Below are positions 4,950 to 5,168 of a stretch of DNA of 5,168 nucleotides, piece after piece. The stretch is from assembly GCA_025964075.1 (NCBI GenBank), contig JAOPZQ010000146.1, positions 1 through 5,168 on the forward strand. The letters run 5' to 3'. Source of the stretch: Solirubrobacterales bacterium. Its GTDB lineage: Bacteria > Actinomycetota > Thermoleophilia > Solirubrobacterales > Solirubrobacteraceae. Positions within the stretch are counted from its first letter, which is position 1, and every line of letters starts with the position of its first letter. The notes under the pieces are model-generated. The model saw only the letters and a list, made by a program, of their open reading frames with translations, did not search any database and was not told the origin of the DNA. A program made the position numbers and the translations under genes.

Positions 4950-5168
4950 ATGCCGTCCCCGATCCACACGCTCGTCACGCTCGGCCGCGCCGGCGTCCTC
5001 CATCCCGACCGGCCCGACCGGCTCGTCCGCGTCCTCCTCGCCCTGCGCCGCTGGGGGCGCACGCCCGCCGCCGGCTACGAGACCGGCGCCGCTCGCGCCC
5101 CGGAGCGCGTCGGCCTGGTCGACGAGCTCGGACCGCTGACGTTCGGCGAGCTCAGCGCCCGCACGAAT
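4950..5168 (+). CDS. Acyl-CoA synthetase (AMP-binding/ANL family), N-terminal fragment
   Basis: The frame from ATG 4950 stays open for 73 codons to the window end, so the gene is 3' truncated. The visible N-terminus holds a RAGVLHPDRPDRLVRVLLAL segment, then RRWGRTPAAGYETGAARAPERVGLVDELGPLTFGEL. This matches the start of actinobacterial fatty-acyl-CoA synthetases (FadD-like), where 'P-R-x-x-x-V-D-E-x-G-x-L-T-F-x-E-L' opens the adenylation domain. The ATP-binding P-loop and catalytic core are beyond the window, so the assignment rests on this N-terminal pattern alone. Such enzymes activate a carboxylic acid with ATP and CoA. The ATG overlaps the TGA of a five-codon frame starting at 4933, and no ribosome binding site is seen. 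Placed 23 bp after the TetR gene, it may be co-regulated and activate the acid released from the ester made by the monooxygenase. Confidence 0.78.
   Translation, partial: MPSPIHTLVTLGRAGVLHPDRPDRLVRVLLALRRWGRTPAAGYETGAARAPERVGLVDELGPLTFGELSARTN

Noticed and set aside
4933..4950. Five-codon frame ATG...TGA overlapping the acyl-CoA synthetase start
   Set aside because: It has no ribosome binding site, and its ATG coincides with the TATGCT -10-like box. It is more likely part of the promoter than a leader peptide.
1..5168. CRISPR array, tRNA, insertion sequence, phage or defence system
   Set aside because: No regularly spaced repeats, cloverleaf structure, transposase or integrase motifs, or defence-type domains were seen. 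All sizeable frames are explained by metabolic or regulatory genes.

Overview
The window is very GC-rich, with strong third-position G/C bias and densely packed genes. Gene content fits a high-GC actinobacterium: a LuxR-type regulator C-terminus, a TetR regulator, a Baeyer-Villiger-type flavin monooxygenase, an SDR, a luciferase-like monooxygenase and an acyl-CoA synthetase. The style resembles soil Thermoleophilia/Solirubrobacterales, but that placement is inference from composition and gene style, not from a marker gene.

Layout. (1) Positions 1-469, plus strand: the C-terminal 155 residues of a LuxR-family regulator, cut by the window edge. (2) 470-498: a 29-bp gap between two convergent stop codons, almost filled by a 27-bp perfect palindrome that looks like a bidirectional terminator. 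(3) 499-1524, minus: a luciferase-like flavin-dependent monooxygenase. (4) 1546-1716, minus: a 56-residue hydrophobic membrane protein with a strong Shine-Dalgarno. (5) 1717-1800: a short intergenic stretch with two inverted repeats and a possible stress-sigma promoter. (6) 2714-4219 and 1801-2700, minus: a two-gene operon of a type I Baeyer-Villiger monooxygenase followed 13 bp later by a short-chain dehydrogenase. (7) 4220-4299: a compact divergent control region with two tandem palindromes. (8) 4300-4926, plus: a TetR-family repressor. (9) 4950-5168, plus: the N-terminus of an acyl-CoA synthetase (AMP-binding family), cut by the window end.

The right half reads as one catabolic or lipid-modifying module. 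The SDR would interconvert an alcohol and a ketone, and the monooxygenase would insert oxygen to give an ester or lactone. The acyl-CoA synthetase would activate the acid released after hydrolysis. The TetR protein, divergent from the monooxygenase, probably controls both directions through the tandem palindromes. The substrate cannot be read from sequence. No CRISPR array, tRNA, rRNA, insertion sequence or phage gene was seen. The window is mainly ordinary metabolic chromosome; the points worth following are the TetR control region, the palindromic terminator, the apparent leaderless starts and the overlooked small membrane protein.
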